Positions 7,075-15,292 of a stretch of DNA of 21,166 nucleotides are shown in pieces; position 1 is the first letter of the stretch, and each line of letters opens with the position of its first letter. Location: the NCBI GenBank assembly GCA_964421495.1, contig CAYQXO010000037.1:1-21166 (forward strand). Reading direction: 5' to 3'. Source of the stretch: CAJXOW01 sp964421495 (lineage in GTDB: Bacteria; Bacteroidota; Rhodothermia; Balneolales; Balneolaceae). The notes beneath the pieces were generated by a model. That model made no database searches. It saw nothing but the letters and a program-made list of their open reading frames with translations, and had not been told where the DNA came from. The position numbers were made by a program, and so were the translations under genes.

Positions 7075-8172
7075 ATGGCAAAAACGGCCGGCATGATATA
7101 TCAATCGATTCTACGCCCCCTGCTTTTCCGCATGGAACCCGAGAGATCGCACGATCTGGCCATGGAAGCGGGAAAAATACTCAATCGGCACCCGCTGCTG
7201 CAAAAATTGACGTCGCTGCTGCTCCACGTCAGCGACGATCGGCTCAGGCAAAATATCTGGGGAATTGAGTTTCCCAACCCGGTCGGCCTGGCTGCCGGCT
7301 TTGACAAAAACGGACACCTTCTTCACTCCGCCGAAGCACTCGGCTTCGGATTTATCGAAATAGGCAGCATTACGGCCGAGGCGAATCCCGGCAATCAGAA
7401 ACCCCGGATGTTCCGGCTGCTCCCGGACCACTCGTTGATTAACCGCATGGGACTCAATAACGACGGGGCCGAAACCGTCCTGAAACGCATTCAAAAGTTT
7501 CATCCGGGTATTCCCGTGGGCATCAACATTGCAAAAACCAACAATCCCGAGGTACTGGGAGACAAAGCCATACAAGATTATAAATTCAGCTACGAAATTG
7601 CCAAGGAGAAAGCTGATTATATCACGATAAATATTTCCTGTCCCAACACCGGCAAAGGCAAAACCTTCGAAGATCCGTCGGCCCTCGACGAACTGCTTGC
7701 CGCCCTGGACACCCGGAAAGCGGCCGGAACCATCAACACGTTGGTTAAGCTGTCGGTCGATCTGTCCCAATCCCGTTTGGAACAACTGGTGGATATTTGC
7801 GAAGAACACGGCATTCGCGGTTATGTGGCCGCCAATACCTCTTCGCGTCGAAATAACCTCTCCACCTCTCCCTCCGCGCTGAGCCAAATCGGATCGGGCG
7901 GACTCAGCGGCAAAGCCATTGCCACCCGCAGTACGGCCCTGATACGCACCCTGAGTCAAATGATTGAGGGCCGCAAGCCGATCATCGGGGTAGGGGGCAT
8001 CGATTCTTTCGACGAAGCGTTGAACAAACTGCTTGCCGGCGCCGATCTGATCCAGCTTTACACCGGACTGGTATATAAAGGTCCCTCGCTGGTAAAACGC
8101 ATTAATCGTCAATTAGTCGAGTACCTTGAAAATCGCGACCTGAACTCGATCCGTCAGTTATCCCGATCCTGA
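7075..8172 (+). CDS. pyrD: Dihydroorotate dehydrogenase, class 2-like
   Basis: Oxidises dihydroorotate to orotate in pyrimidine synthesis, with FMN and probably quinone. The 365-residue length and the N-terminal extension (SILRPLLFRMEPERSHDLAM, 11-30) that makes the quinone-side helical hairpin place it in membrane-associated class 2. FMN/substrate motifs are NPVGLAAGFDKNG (68-80), IEIGSIT (94-100), NRMGLNNDG (123-131), INISCPNT (185-192), VKLSVDL (224-230), AANTSS (252-257), GGLSGKAI (275-282), IIGVGGI (303-309) and LIQLYTGLVYKGP (325-337). The catalytic-base position in INISCPNT is Cys189, whereas class 2 enzymes normally have Ser there and class 1 enzymes Cys. The 3' end overlaps the convergent TPR gene by 19 nt. 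Confidence 0.95.
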   Translation: MAKTAGMIYQSILRPLLFRMEPERSHDLAMEAGKILNRHPLLQKLTSLLLHVSDDRLRQNIWGIEFPNPVGLAAGFDKNGHLLHSAEALGFGFIEIGSITAEANPGNQKPRMFRLLPDHSLINRMGLNNDGAETVLKRIQKFHPGIPVGINIAKTNNPEVLGDKAIQDYKFSYEIAKEKADYITINISCPNTGKGKTFEDPSALDELLAALDTRKAAGTINTLVKLSVDLSQSRLEQLVDICEEHGIRGYVAANTSSRRNNLSTSPSALSQIGSGGLSGKAIATRSTALIRTLSQMIEGRKPIIGVGGIDSFDEALNKLLAGADLIQLYTGLVYKGPSLVKRINRQLVEYLENRDLNSIRQLSRS

Positions 8173-11100
8173 CCCTGACCCGCATTCGGCGGTTGATTGG
8201 CGGTATCGTTTTCCGTCGAGGGTTCAATACGTACCGGGATAGTGACTTTACACCGGATTTCGATCGGTTCCTGGTCCCGGGTAACCGGGGTAATGGTCAT
8301 ATGATCATGGATAGCTGACTTTATAGAGTCTTGAATCCCCAGCGTACCGTGGGTTTCTTCTTCCACCTCTTTCACCCGCCCTCCTTTATCAAACAGTACA
8401 TTGAAGGTAGCCTGACCGTCCATACTCATATTGCGGACTTTTTCCGGATACACGATCTTGTCGGTAAACGCTGCCATACCGCCGACTACATTGGGGGTAA
8501 CGTCCAATTCTTTACAGGTGGCAACATTTTGCTGCGGGGAATCTTGCTCGACGAGGCTGTCCGGCGGGGTTTTGCCCGGTACCTCAGCGGCGGACGTATC
8601 CTTCCGGGCAGCAGCAGCCGAATCCGGCGGAACGCGTTCGCCCGATTCCAGCAGGGCGGTACTGTCGCCCCGGGCGGCCAGAGCGGCGGAATCCGCCTGC
8701 GGTTTCGACAGGGAATCTGCCGCCATTTTTTGCCTTACCGAGTCCGGGAGCGCCTTCTTCAGGCTGTCCGCCCGGTCAGTCGCCGCCGTGTCCTGTTTTT
8801 CTTCCAAAAGGCTCTGCGGAATAGCAAGCTCCTGTTGGAGTCGGTTGACCTCATCTTTCAGTACCTCTCCCTGAAAATTAGCTGTAAATTGATCCAGAAC
8901 CGTCCGGGTACTGTCCCAATACCGTCCCGTATAGGGAAAAACTTCCTCATAGTCAGGTTCCCTGATCGTGGAATCGCGAAGAGTCTGCAATCGATTTTCA
9001 AGTTTCTTCCTTTTCTTGTCGGACATCTCCTCCCCGGTCGTATCTTGATTAGCCGTATTATTATCGGCGGCGTTGTTCCGGGGCTGCGGATTATTATTAT
9101 CCGGGGAATTGTTGTTCGGACGATCCCTGTTTGGAGGCGTATTATTATCGGGACTCGGCTGTGGAGGTTGATTTTGATTTGGGGGTCTGTCATTGTTTTC
9201 CGGAGGTCCTTCCTCGGAAGGGCGAGCGGACGGGGTCGTCTGATTCTGCTGATCACTTTGTCCCTTCAACGCGGTATTCAACGAATCCCTTTGTTGCTGA
9301 AGCCGGCGGCGCTCCTCCTCCATGCGCCGCTGCTCTTCAAACCACTTATCCGCCCTTTCCCGATAAACCGAATCCTGCCGCCCCAACTGCATGTACAGTT
9401 TTGCCGCCTCGAAAAAAGCAAAGGGAGCCATTGTCGACGTTGTACGGGATAGTGCGAATTCCCTTTGCTTCTCCGCTTTCCATCCTGTCAATGTACGAAA
9501 CAGTTGATCCCGCAAAGTCACAAAAGCCTCTCCGGCCGGATCCAGATTGGCTTTTTCCACGGTCGATCGGTCCAGCTTCTCCACGTATTCCCGCAATTCG
9601 GCACTCATATTGGCCTGTAACTGAATATCATTGCAAGAATAAAGAGAATCGCGTTCCGCGGTGGCATTGAGCCGGGTGTTAACCGTAAGATCCGAATAAT
9701 TCCGGTGGATGTGAGAGACGACCGTTCGAACTGAATCCCAGTACATCCCCGAACAGGGAGCATTTGATCTTCCCACGGCAACATTGCTGTTGTCGAGAGA
9801 GGCTAAAGCTTTATCCGGTGAAACAGAAAAAACGAAAAGGTTTTCCAACTCGTCAGACCGGTATCGACGTCCGTCGTCAACCGTTAACCGGGCTACCTGC
9901 AAATACTGCTCAGCCGACTTGTACAGTGCGTACGCCGCCGCCCGGGTTTCCCGATATTCCCGGGCAAAGTTTCGGTAGGCGCGGGCCCGGGTCCGGCTGT
10001 ATAATTTTTCGAGCGAATCATTCAAGGTCTGATACGTCACAAGGGATGAATCTGACGCTCCAGCTGCAGGCTTTGAACGTCGGACCGGTTGAGAAAGGCC
10101 GTATCGATCCGCCATGCGGCGGGCATATTCCGTTTCGGGATATTCCCTGATCAAGCGATCGGCCAGCTTCCGGGCCGCCGTCGAATCATTCTCTATATAA
10201 TTCAGTTCAGACATTGAATATAAAGTCTGGGGAACAATGGAAGCCGTATCCGGTGCCTGTTCTAAAATCATAGAGTAATAGTGCCTGGCACTATCGGCTA
10301 AATTCAGGGAGAGGAAGAACGTATTAGCCAGCTCATATCGCGACTTGATCATTTCACGCTTTTTTTGCCGGCGGGCTTCTTCGGTGAAAGGAATGGCTTC
10401 CAGGTTGATATTCAACTCCTGCAGTCCCTGTTTCCCCGCCATCTCCTGCTGTTGCTCCGACGTAATAGAGGTGTCACTGGATTCCCTGATTTGACGCACC
10501 ATCTCCTGACGGCGCCAATGATCCACGAGCGGTCGGTTGCCCCAGTAGGACTGGAACGAACGGCGGCTTTCGATCACGAGTTGCCGGTTCTGGTAATTCA
10601 GGAAACCGCTGGAAGCGTTCACCGTTTGACTCTTGTCGGGCTTATTATTATAGCCCTGGCTCTGGGCCACCGACGTATTTGCCTGGCTGCGCCGATCCTT
10701 TTGCATTTGCTCCAATTTCTTTTTGCGCCGCTCCTTGATCTCCGCGAGCACCGAATCAAACTTTGCGTCAGACAGCCCGCCCAGCCACATCAAGCTGTCC
10801 GCCGTATGTATCTCGTCTTTCAGGGAGGCATATTGACCGAACGATTCCGAGAGCTGATCGGCATTATAGTCCGCCGGCATGGTCTCCCGGTCCACATTGA
10901 CGCTTGCGGCAGAATCGTAATAGGTGGCTGCCATGCGAAAATCCCTGATATGATTCCGGTAGAGGTTGGCCAGTCCGTAATAGGATTTGGCGCGCGTCTG
11001 CGAAGTCGGTTGATACTTCTCATTATGCAGCACCCGGTTATAGATGCGGATAGCCTCCCGCATATCCCCCATAGCCTGCAATGTACGGGCGATTTCATAT

Positions 11101-11975
11101 TTCAGTTCGGGTAGAATATCAAAATTCTTGTCATCTTTACTCATTTCCACGAATATGCGGTAAGCACGCTCCAGCTTCCCATCCTCTCTGGAAACTTCCG
11201 CCTGTTTTCTACGCGCATGGTAAATCAGATCATAGGCCGGATGAAGATCGGGCACTTGCCGGTAGGCACCAAACGCTTCTTCCAGCCGATCCAGTTTTTC
11301 CAGAACCTGTCCGTGTAAAAAGTAGGCCCTGGCCTTGTGCTTCGTATCTCTTAATTCAGGAATCGCATCCAGCAGGTATTGATTGGCGGGTTCCCATTGT
11401 TGGAGGTTACTGTACAGTTCAGCCGCCACCGATTGCGACTCGGCCCGGAACTCGGGATTCCAGTCGGTGATATTCTCCAATTCATTCTGCAGATAGTTTA
11501 TCCCCTGGCTATAGAGCTCCATCTCCAATAAAATCCGCCCGCGCCAGTAAACCGCCTTCTGTTTCATCTCGGGACTGCTGGCGTTTGCATACAGTTCACG
11601 GAACTTTTGTTCGGCCGAAAAATACTCCTGCGTGTAAAAATAACTTTTCCCGATTAAAAGCAGGGCGTTGTCCACCCATTTCGTTTCGGGATGCTTCCGC
11701 AGAATTTTTGCCCCTTTCTCTATAGCTTTCTGAAAATCCTGTTGGCCGGCGCTTACCGGGGCGGGGTGAATGCGAACGGGTTGCTCGGGATTGATGCTCA
11801 CACTCTGCTCTTCTATCTTCTCGATGCCCGTCTGGAAGCTTCTTTTTGCGTTGTAATAGGTATTATAATAAGCCGTGAAGTCGTTCCAGTGATTTTTGAC
11901 GGTCGTCGTGCATGAAGAGAGCAATAGCACGAATGCGAATAACAGAAGTAGTATGTAGGATCGATTGTCTGGCAA
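8154..11975 (-). CDS. PorW/SprE-like TPR lipoprotein with TonB_C-like C-terminus
   Basis: A 1273-residue envelope lipoprotein. The signal peptide ends in LLLSSC with the lipidated Cys22. The mature N-terminus, rich in NTYYNAKRSF-type aromatic motifs, and the following TPR array (about 75-400) resemble the PorW/SprE lipoproteins of type IX secretion and gliding; this match is by eye. A helical charged region (about 400-450) is followed by more TPR-like helices (about 530-730). YWDSVRTVV (745-753) is echoed by YWDSTRTVL (1019-1027). A coiled coil (about 870-905), a Pro/Asn-rich linker (914-983) and a DS-rich stretch (about 1068-1148) follow. Residues 1161-1252 look like a TonB C-terminal domain: PNVVGGMAAF, KIVYPEKVRNMSMDGQATF, VLFDKGGRVKEV and KVTIPVRIE. 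It starts 5 nt after pyk and overlaps pyrD by 19 nt. The signal peptide supports the start. Confidence 0.85.
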   Translation of the reverse strand: MPDNRSYILLLLFAFVLLLSSCTTTVKNHWNDFTAYYNTYYNAKRSFQTGIEKIEEQSVSINPEQPVRIHPAPVSAGQQDFQKAIEKGAKILRKHPETKWVDNALLLIGKSYFYTQEYFSAEQKFRELYANASSPEMKQKAVYWRGRILLEMELYSQGINYLQNELENITDWNPEFRAESQSVAAELYSNLQQWEPANQYLLDAIPELRDTKHKARAYFLHGQVLEKLDRLEEAFGAYRQVPDLHPAYDLIYHARRKQAEVSREDGKLERAYRIFVEMSKDDKNFDILPELKYEIARTLQAMGDMREAIRIYNRVLHNEKYQPTSQTRAKSYYGLANLYRNHIRDFRMAATYYDSAASVNVDRETMPADYNADQLSESFGQYASLKDEIHTADSLMWLGGLSDAKFDSVLAEIKERRKKKLEQMQKDRRSQANTSVAQSQGYNNKPDKSQTVNASSGFLNYQNRQLVIESRRSFQSYWGNRPLVDHWRRQEMVRQIRESSDTSITSEQQQEMAGKQGLQELNINLEAIPFTEEARRQKKREMIKSRYELANTFFLSLNLADSARHYYSMILEQAPDTASIVPQTLYSMSELNYIENDSTAARKLADRLIREYPETEYARRMADRYGLSQPVRRSKPAAGASDSSLVTYQTLNDSLEKLYSRTRARAYRNFAREYRETRAAAYALYKSAEQYLQVARLTVDDGRRYRSDELENLFVFSVSPDKALASLDNSNVAVGRSNAPCSGMYWDSVRTVVSHIHRNYSDLTVNTRLNATAERDSLYSCNDIQLQANMSAELREYVEKLDRSTVEKANLDPAGEAFVTLRDQLFRTLTGWKAEKQREFALSRTTSTMAPFAFFEAAKLYMQLGRQDSVYRERADKWFEEQRRMEEERRRLQQQRDSLNTALKGQSDQQNQTTPSARPSEEGPPENNDRPPNQNQPPQPSPDNNTPPNRDRPNNNSPDNNNPQPRNNAADNNTANQDTTGEEMSDKKRKKLENRLQTLRDSTIREPDYEEVFPYTGRYWDSTRTVLDQFTANFQGEVLKDEVNRLQQELAIPQSLLEEKQDTAATDRADSLKKALPDSVRQKMAADSLSKPQADSAALAARGDSTALLESGERVPPDSAAAARKDTSAAEVPGKTPPDSLVEQDSPQQNVATCKELDVTPNVVGGMAAFTDKIVYPEKVRNMSMDGQATFNVLFDKGGRVKEVEEETHGTLGIQDSIKSAIHDHMTITPVTRDQEPIEIRCKVTIPVRIEPSTENDTANQPPNAGQGQDRDN

Positions 11976-11980
11976 AGTAT

Positions 11981-13414
11981 TTAGTCGATCGTGCTTACTT
12001 TAATCATATTAGTTCGACCGCGTTTGGCTATGGGCATACCCGTAGCGATAATCACGCGATCTCCTTCCTCGACCATTCCGTGACTTTTAAGATGATTCTC
12101 CATTAGTCTAACGCTGCTGTCGGTGTCAAATATTTCCTCCAGCCTCACAGGAGTAACGCCCCAGACCAAATTTAATTGGCGGCGAACTTTATGACTCTCC
12201 GTGAAGGCGATAAGGGGTACGTTGGGACGAAATTTCGCTATGCGCCGCGCGGTATTACCGGAATGCGTAATAGTACTGATAACCTTGGCTTCCACATCTT
12301 CCGCTATGCGCACGCATGAATAGGCCAATGATTCGATGACCTGTTTTTCTTTCCACTCCGGTTTTCGATAGGTTAAACTATGATAAATATCGAGCGACTC
12401 CCGTTCAACCGTCCGGCAAATATTGTCCATCACCTCTACCGATTCCACCGGGTAGTCGCCGGCCGCCGTTTCGCCGGATAGCATAACGGCGTCGGTCCCG
12501 TCCATCACGGCGTTGGCCACATCCGAGCTTTCGGCGCGCGTGGGCCGGGGATTATCCAGCATCGATTCCAGCATCTGCGTGGCCGTAATAACGGGTTTGC
12601 CCGCAATACGGCTTTTTTGGATCAATTTTTTCTGAATCAAGGGGACACGTTCGCTGGGCAGTTCGATACCCAGGTCGCCCCGGGCCACCATAATACCGTC
12701 CGCCTCCTCAATAATCTCGTCGATTACGTCGACCGCTTCCGGTTTTTCTATTTTGGCAATAATACTGGCCAGGCTGTTCTTTGCGCGAACCCTGGAAATT
12801 ATTTCCTGGATATCCCGGGGAGAACGTACAAAGGACATGGCAATCATGTCCACATCATGCTCCATCCCAAATTCCAAATCCCTGATATCCTTCTCGGTCA
12901 GGGAGGACATCGAAATATCCACATCCGGAAGATTTACGCCTTTGCGAGACTTGAGCATGCCGCCGACCAGAACCTCCGCCGTCAGTTTTTCTCCATTATT
13001 CTCCACGATCTTAAGCTCCAGCATTCCATCATCCATCAGGATCGTATTCCCCTCTCTGGCGTCCTTGGCCAGGTAGGGATAATCGATAGGTATCAATTGC
13101 CCGGTACCCTCAACATCCTCCGGTGTCAACGTAACCTGGTTGCCGGCCTGTATGAGTTGTCCGTCATCCTTCATGCGGCCGACCCGGATTTTGGGTCCCT
13201 GCAAATCCATCAATATGGGAATACTGTATCGATACTTTTGCGCCACTTTCCGGACATTCTCGATCACTTTACGATGATCTTCGTGGGTCCCATGCGAAAA
13301 ATTAAGGCGAGCCACGTTCATCCCGCTCCGAATGAGCGATTCGATCACTTTTTTTGAATTGGAGCTCGGACCGATGGTACATACGATTTTCGTCCTGCGT
13401 CGTTCTTTTGCCAT
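11981..13414 (-). CDS. pyk: Pyruvate kinase, predicted K+-independent type
   Basis: Catalyses phosphoenolpyruvate + ADP to pyruvate + ATP, the last step of glycolysis, in the cytoplasm. The 477-residue length is normal. RRTKIVCTIGPSS (6-18), NVARLNFSHG (33-42), the signature IIAKIEKPEAVDV (218-230; Lys221, Glu223), MVARGDLGIELP (242-253), ATQMLESM (278-285) and PTRAESSDVANAV (291-303) are all intact. In LQGPKIRV (71-78) the residues matching rabbit-muscle positions 113, 114, 117 and 120 are Leu, Gln, Lys and Val; Lys rather than Glu at 117 marks the K+-independent branch. The gene is first in a two-gene unit with the TPR lipoprotein 5 nt downstream and diverges from the GWxTD gene over 283 bp. 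Confidence 0.98.
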   Translation of the reverse strand: MAKERRRTKIVCTIGPSSNSKKVIESLIRSGMNVARLNFSHGTHEDHRKVIENVRKVAQKYRYSIPILMDLQGPKIRVGRMKDDGQLIQAGNQVTLTPEDVEGTGQLIPIDYPYLAKDAREGNTILMDDGMLELKIVENNGEKLTAEVLVGGMLKSRKGVNLPDVDISMSSLTEKDIRDLEFGMEHDVDMIAMSFVRSPRDIQEIISRVRAKNSLASIIAKIEKPEAVDVIDEIIEEADGIMVARGDLGIELPSERVPLIQKKLIQKSRIAGKPVITATQMLESMLDNPRPTRAESSDVANAVMDGTDAVMLSGETAAGDYPVESVEVMDNICRTVERESLDIYHSLTYRKPEWKEKQVIESLAYSCVRIAEDVEAKVISTITHSGNTARRIAKFRPNVPLIAFTESHKVRRQLNLVWGVTPVRLEEIFDTDSSVRLMENHLKSHGMVEEGDRVIIATGMPIAKRGRTNMIKVSTID

Positions 13415-13478
13415 ATAAACCGAATTAAATCCTCATTCAATCACTAATTAACTACTGCAACAATAATCAACGGCGACC

Positions 13479-13509
13479 GAAAACTAATATTTGCCCATAC
13501 ATCAAACAA
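13479..13509 (-). promoter_or_regulatory. Candidate pyk promoter
   Basis: Read on the minus strand, TTG (13507-13509) is followed after 20 nt by TAGTTTTC (13479-13486). This fits the Bacteroidota -33 TTTG / -7 TAnnTTTG pattern with seven of eight -7 positions. It would give a leader of roughly 60 nt ahead of the pyk ATG. Pattern match only. Confidence 0.35.
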
Positions 13510-13517
13510 TAAAAAAA

Positions 13518-13554
13518 CCCCGTAAAAAGAAATTCATCGCCCATCCCCGTAAAA
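13518..13554. repeat. Direct repeat CCCCGTAAAA x2
   Basis: The decamer CCCCGTAAAA occurs exactly at 13518-13527 and 13545-13554, start to start 27 bp apart. It is just upstream of the candidate pyk promoter in the pyk/GWxTD divergent spacer. It could be a tandem activator or repressor site, but two copies of a decamer is weak evidence. Confidence 0.3.
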
Positions 13555-13645
13555 CTCACGCTGCTTAAGGTCACGTTTGATCCCGTAGCACGACCGGGGC
13601 GGGCGGCTGTTCTTCGATTGAAAATTTTTTTGCGCGATTTTGCAG

Positions 13646-13653
13646 TAGATTTG
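13646..13653 (+). promoter_or_regulatory. Candidate -7 element for the GWxTD gene
   Basis: TAGATTTG is an exact match to the Bacteroidota -7 consensus TAnnTTTG and lies 44 bp before the predicted ATG. The nearest TTG elements upstream have spacings of 13 and 25 nt, outside the usual range, so the -33 part is unconvincing. Confidence 0.35.
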
Positions 13654-13690
13654 TAAAAGTCCGAAAGACTCCTAGTTTAGTTTATTAAGA

Positions 13691-13702
13691 TGCATATATG
13701 CA
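13691..13702. repeat. Palindrome over the GWxTD start codon
   Basis: TGCATATATGCA is a perfect 12-nt palindrome that contains the assigned ATG. It could be a protein-binding site or could sequester the start codon weakly; it may also be chance in AT-rich DNA. Confidence 0.35.
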
Positions 13703-15206
13703 CTCTTCCTTCTTAATCATGACTCATATGGAAGTTTCCGCAACCGCCTCCGATTTGCCTGATCGGTCACATACGCCGGTCGATTATATCGTAAATATCT
13801 CCTTTTTACTGCTTTTTGCTGCGGGAGTATTTGCGGGGTGTGCCCGCATGCAAAATCCGAATATCGAAAGGGGGACCAACTATCGGTTTGAAGAGGGTCA
13901 TCCGGAAACCCGCGTTTCGGCCCTGGGTTTCTTCAATCAGCAGGGAGATCCCGGCCTGAATATAACAGCCGATATTGTGTACGGAAGCCTTATTTTCAAA
14001 GGCAAAGACGGAGTATTCAGATCTGGAATCGACCTGGATATCAAGATTGCCCATAAAGATCAACCCGAAGACCTGGTCAAGGCTCGAAGTTTCTCATTCG
14101 ATATCGTAGACTCGAGCAAAGCCATCGTTAACAGCCAGGACGTATTCACGTTCGAGAAGAGGATCGAAGTGGAGCCGGGGGACTACAAGATATACGTGAC
14201 GGTTACCGATCAAAGTTCCGGCAAAAAAACAACACGTACCGTTGACGCCTCCATGCCCGCCCCGGGTGATGACACGCCGCATCTGACCTCTATCCAGCTC
14301 CTCAGCCGGAATCTCGATCACCAGGAAAAGGCATACATTCCCGTTACAACCTATGATGTTCCCGGAAAAATTGATTCAGTGAAGTTTCGCTTCCAGGTCA
14401 GCCACCAGAATCCGGATACCGAGATTGAAATTGAAACCCGGCTGTTGCGTTTCAAAGCCGACTCCACCGCCGCCCGTTCCATTCATTTCAACAATTACAG
14501 TCCCTCCTCCCTGCCCTACAAGGGGATCGACCTTGATAAACGGAACGAGCTGCAGAAAAACACCCGCATACTGTCTGAAACCGGCAACATTCTTATCGAG
14601 TACAACTATGCGCTGCCGAGACGCGGCAATTATCGATTTGAGGCCCGCATTATAAATCAGGAAGAAGAAAAAATTTACAAAGCGCGGGATTTTGCCGTAA
14701 AGAGCGAAAATTATCCTGCCGTGGAATCAACACGGGAGCTGGCACGTCCCCTTTATTACCTGATGAAGAAAGACAACTATGAGAAAATGATGTCGTTTTC
14801 CTCGACCGACTCGATCAAAAAGTATATGGACCAGTTCTGGCTGAAAAATATCAAGTCCAAAAGCAAGGCCCAGCAGGTGATCTCCAAATACTATAAACGG
14901 GTCGAAGAAGCCAACAAGCAATTTTCCAACTTCAAGGAGGGGTGGAAGACCGATCCCGGGTATATGTATATTCTTTTTGGTCCCCCGTGGTACGTCGAGC
15001 AAAACCTGGATGCGATGAGATGGTCCTACTCCTATAACCGGCAGGATCCCGAATATAATTTTGTGTTTTATCAACCCAAAATGCGGACCGAATTTTATCC
15101 CTTTGAACATTACTTGCTGCGGCGCCAAAGCCACTATTACAATATTGAATACCAACAGCGCCAACTCTGGTTAAGCGGACGGATACTGACCCGGGAGTTA
15201 CAGTAA
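13698..15206 (+). CDS. GWxTD domain-containing lipoprotein, function unknown
   Basis: A 502-residue predicted lipoprotein. A hydrophobic stretch at 31-47 ends in VFAGC with the lipidation cysteine Cys48, so the mature protein should sit in the outer membrane or periplasm. The middle (about 75-350) is beta-rich and resembles surface-domain scaffolds. The C-terminus carries the family hallmark GWKTDPGYMYILFGPP (415-430), followed by an aromatic-rich tail (YEFYPFEHYLL-type). GWxTD proteins are frequent in Bacteroidota and Acidobacteriota, and their role is not established. The n-region before the signal peptide is long at about 30 residues, so the true start may be Met8, Met11 or TTG at codon 20 (13755). 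The assigned ATG is overlapped by a 12-nt palindrome and lacks a Shine-Dalgarno site. Confidence 0.82.
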   Translation: MHSSFLIMTHMEVSATASDLPDRSHTPVDYIVNISFLLLFAAGVFAGCARMQNPNIERGTNYRFEEGHPETRVSALGFFNQQGDPGLNITADIVYGSLIFKGKDGVFRSGIDLDIKIAHKDQPEDLVKARSFSFDIVDSSKAIVNSQDVFTFEKRIEVEPGDYKIYVTVTDQSSGKKTTRTVDASMPAPGDDTPHLTSIQLLSRNLDHQEKAYIPVTTYDVPGKIDSVKFRFQVSHQNPDTEIEIETRLLRFKADSTAARSIHFNNYSPSSLPYKGIDLDKRNELQKNTRILSETGNILIEYNYALPRRGNYRFEARIINQEEEKIYKARDFAVKSENYPAVESTRELARPLYYLMKKDNYEKMMSFSSTDSIKKYMDQFWLKNIKSKSKAQQVISKYYKRVEEANKQFSNFKEGWKTDPGYMYILFGPPWYVEQNLDAMRWSYSYNRQDPEYNFVFYQPKMRTEFYPFEHYLLRRQSHYYNIEYQQRQLWLSGRILTRELQ

Positions 15207-15292
15207 AGTTTCATCCCGCCGTCCTGCAGGCGATCAACGTTCTTCGTGAGTACAGAATAAGGCATTACTCGCTTTAACGCTGCCGGGCGAAG
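15207..15292. other. Spacer between the GWxTD gene and SusC pseudogene
   Basis: This 86-bp stretch has stops in the SusC-remnant frame (an in-frame TAA at 15275). No recognisable gene, RNA or clear terminator is visible. It may hold eroded SusC 5' sequence. Confidence 0.35.

Noticed and set aside
7111..8112. 333-aa open frame on the - strand
   Set aside because: Antisense to pyrD, which has all its family motifs; no recognisable domain in the antisense protein.
8331..9452. 373-aa open frame on the + strand
   Set aside because: Antisense to the TPR lipoprotein; its Ile/Arg-rich composition mirrors the Asn/Pro linker codons.
13510..13554. A-rich tract plus CCCCG repeats considered as a terminator or small RNA
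   Set aside because: No stable stem forms with the repeats, and the region sits between two divergent promoters.
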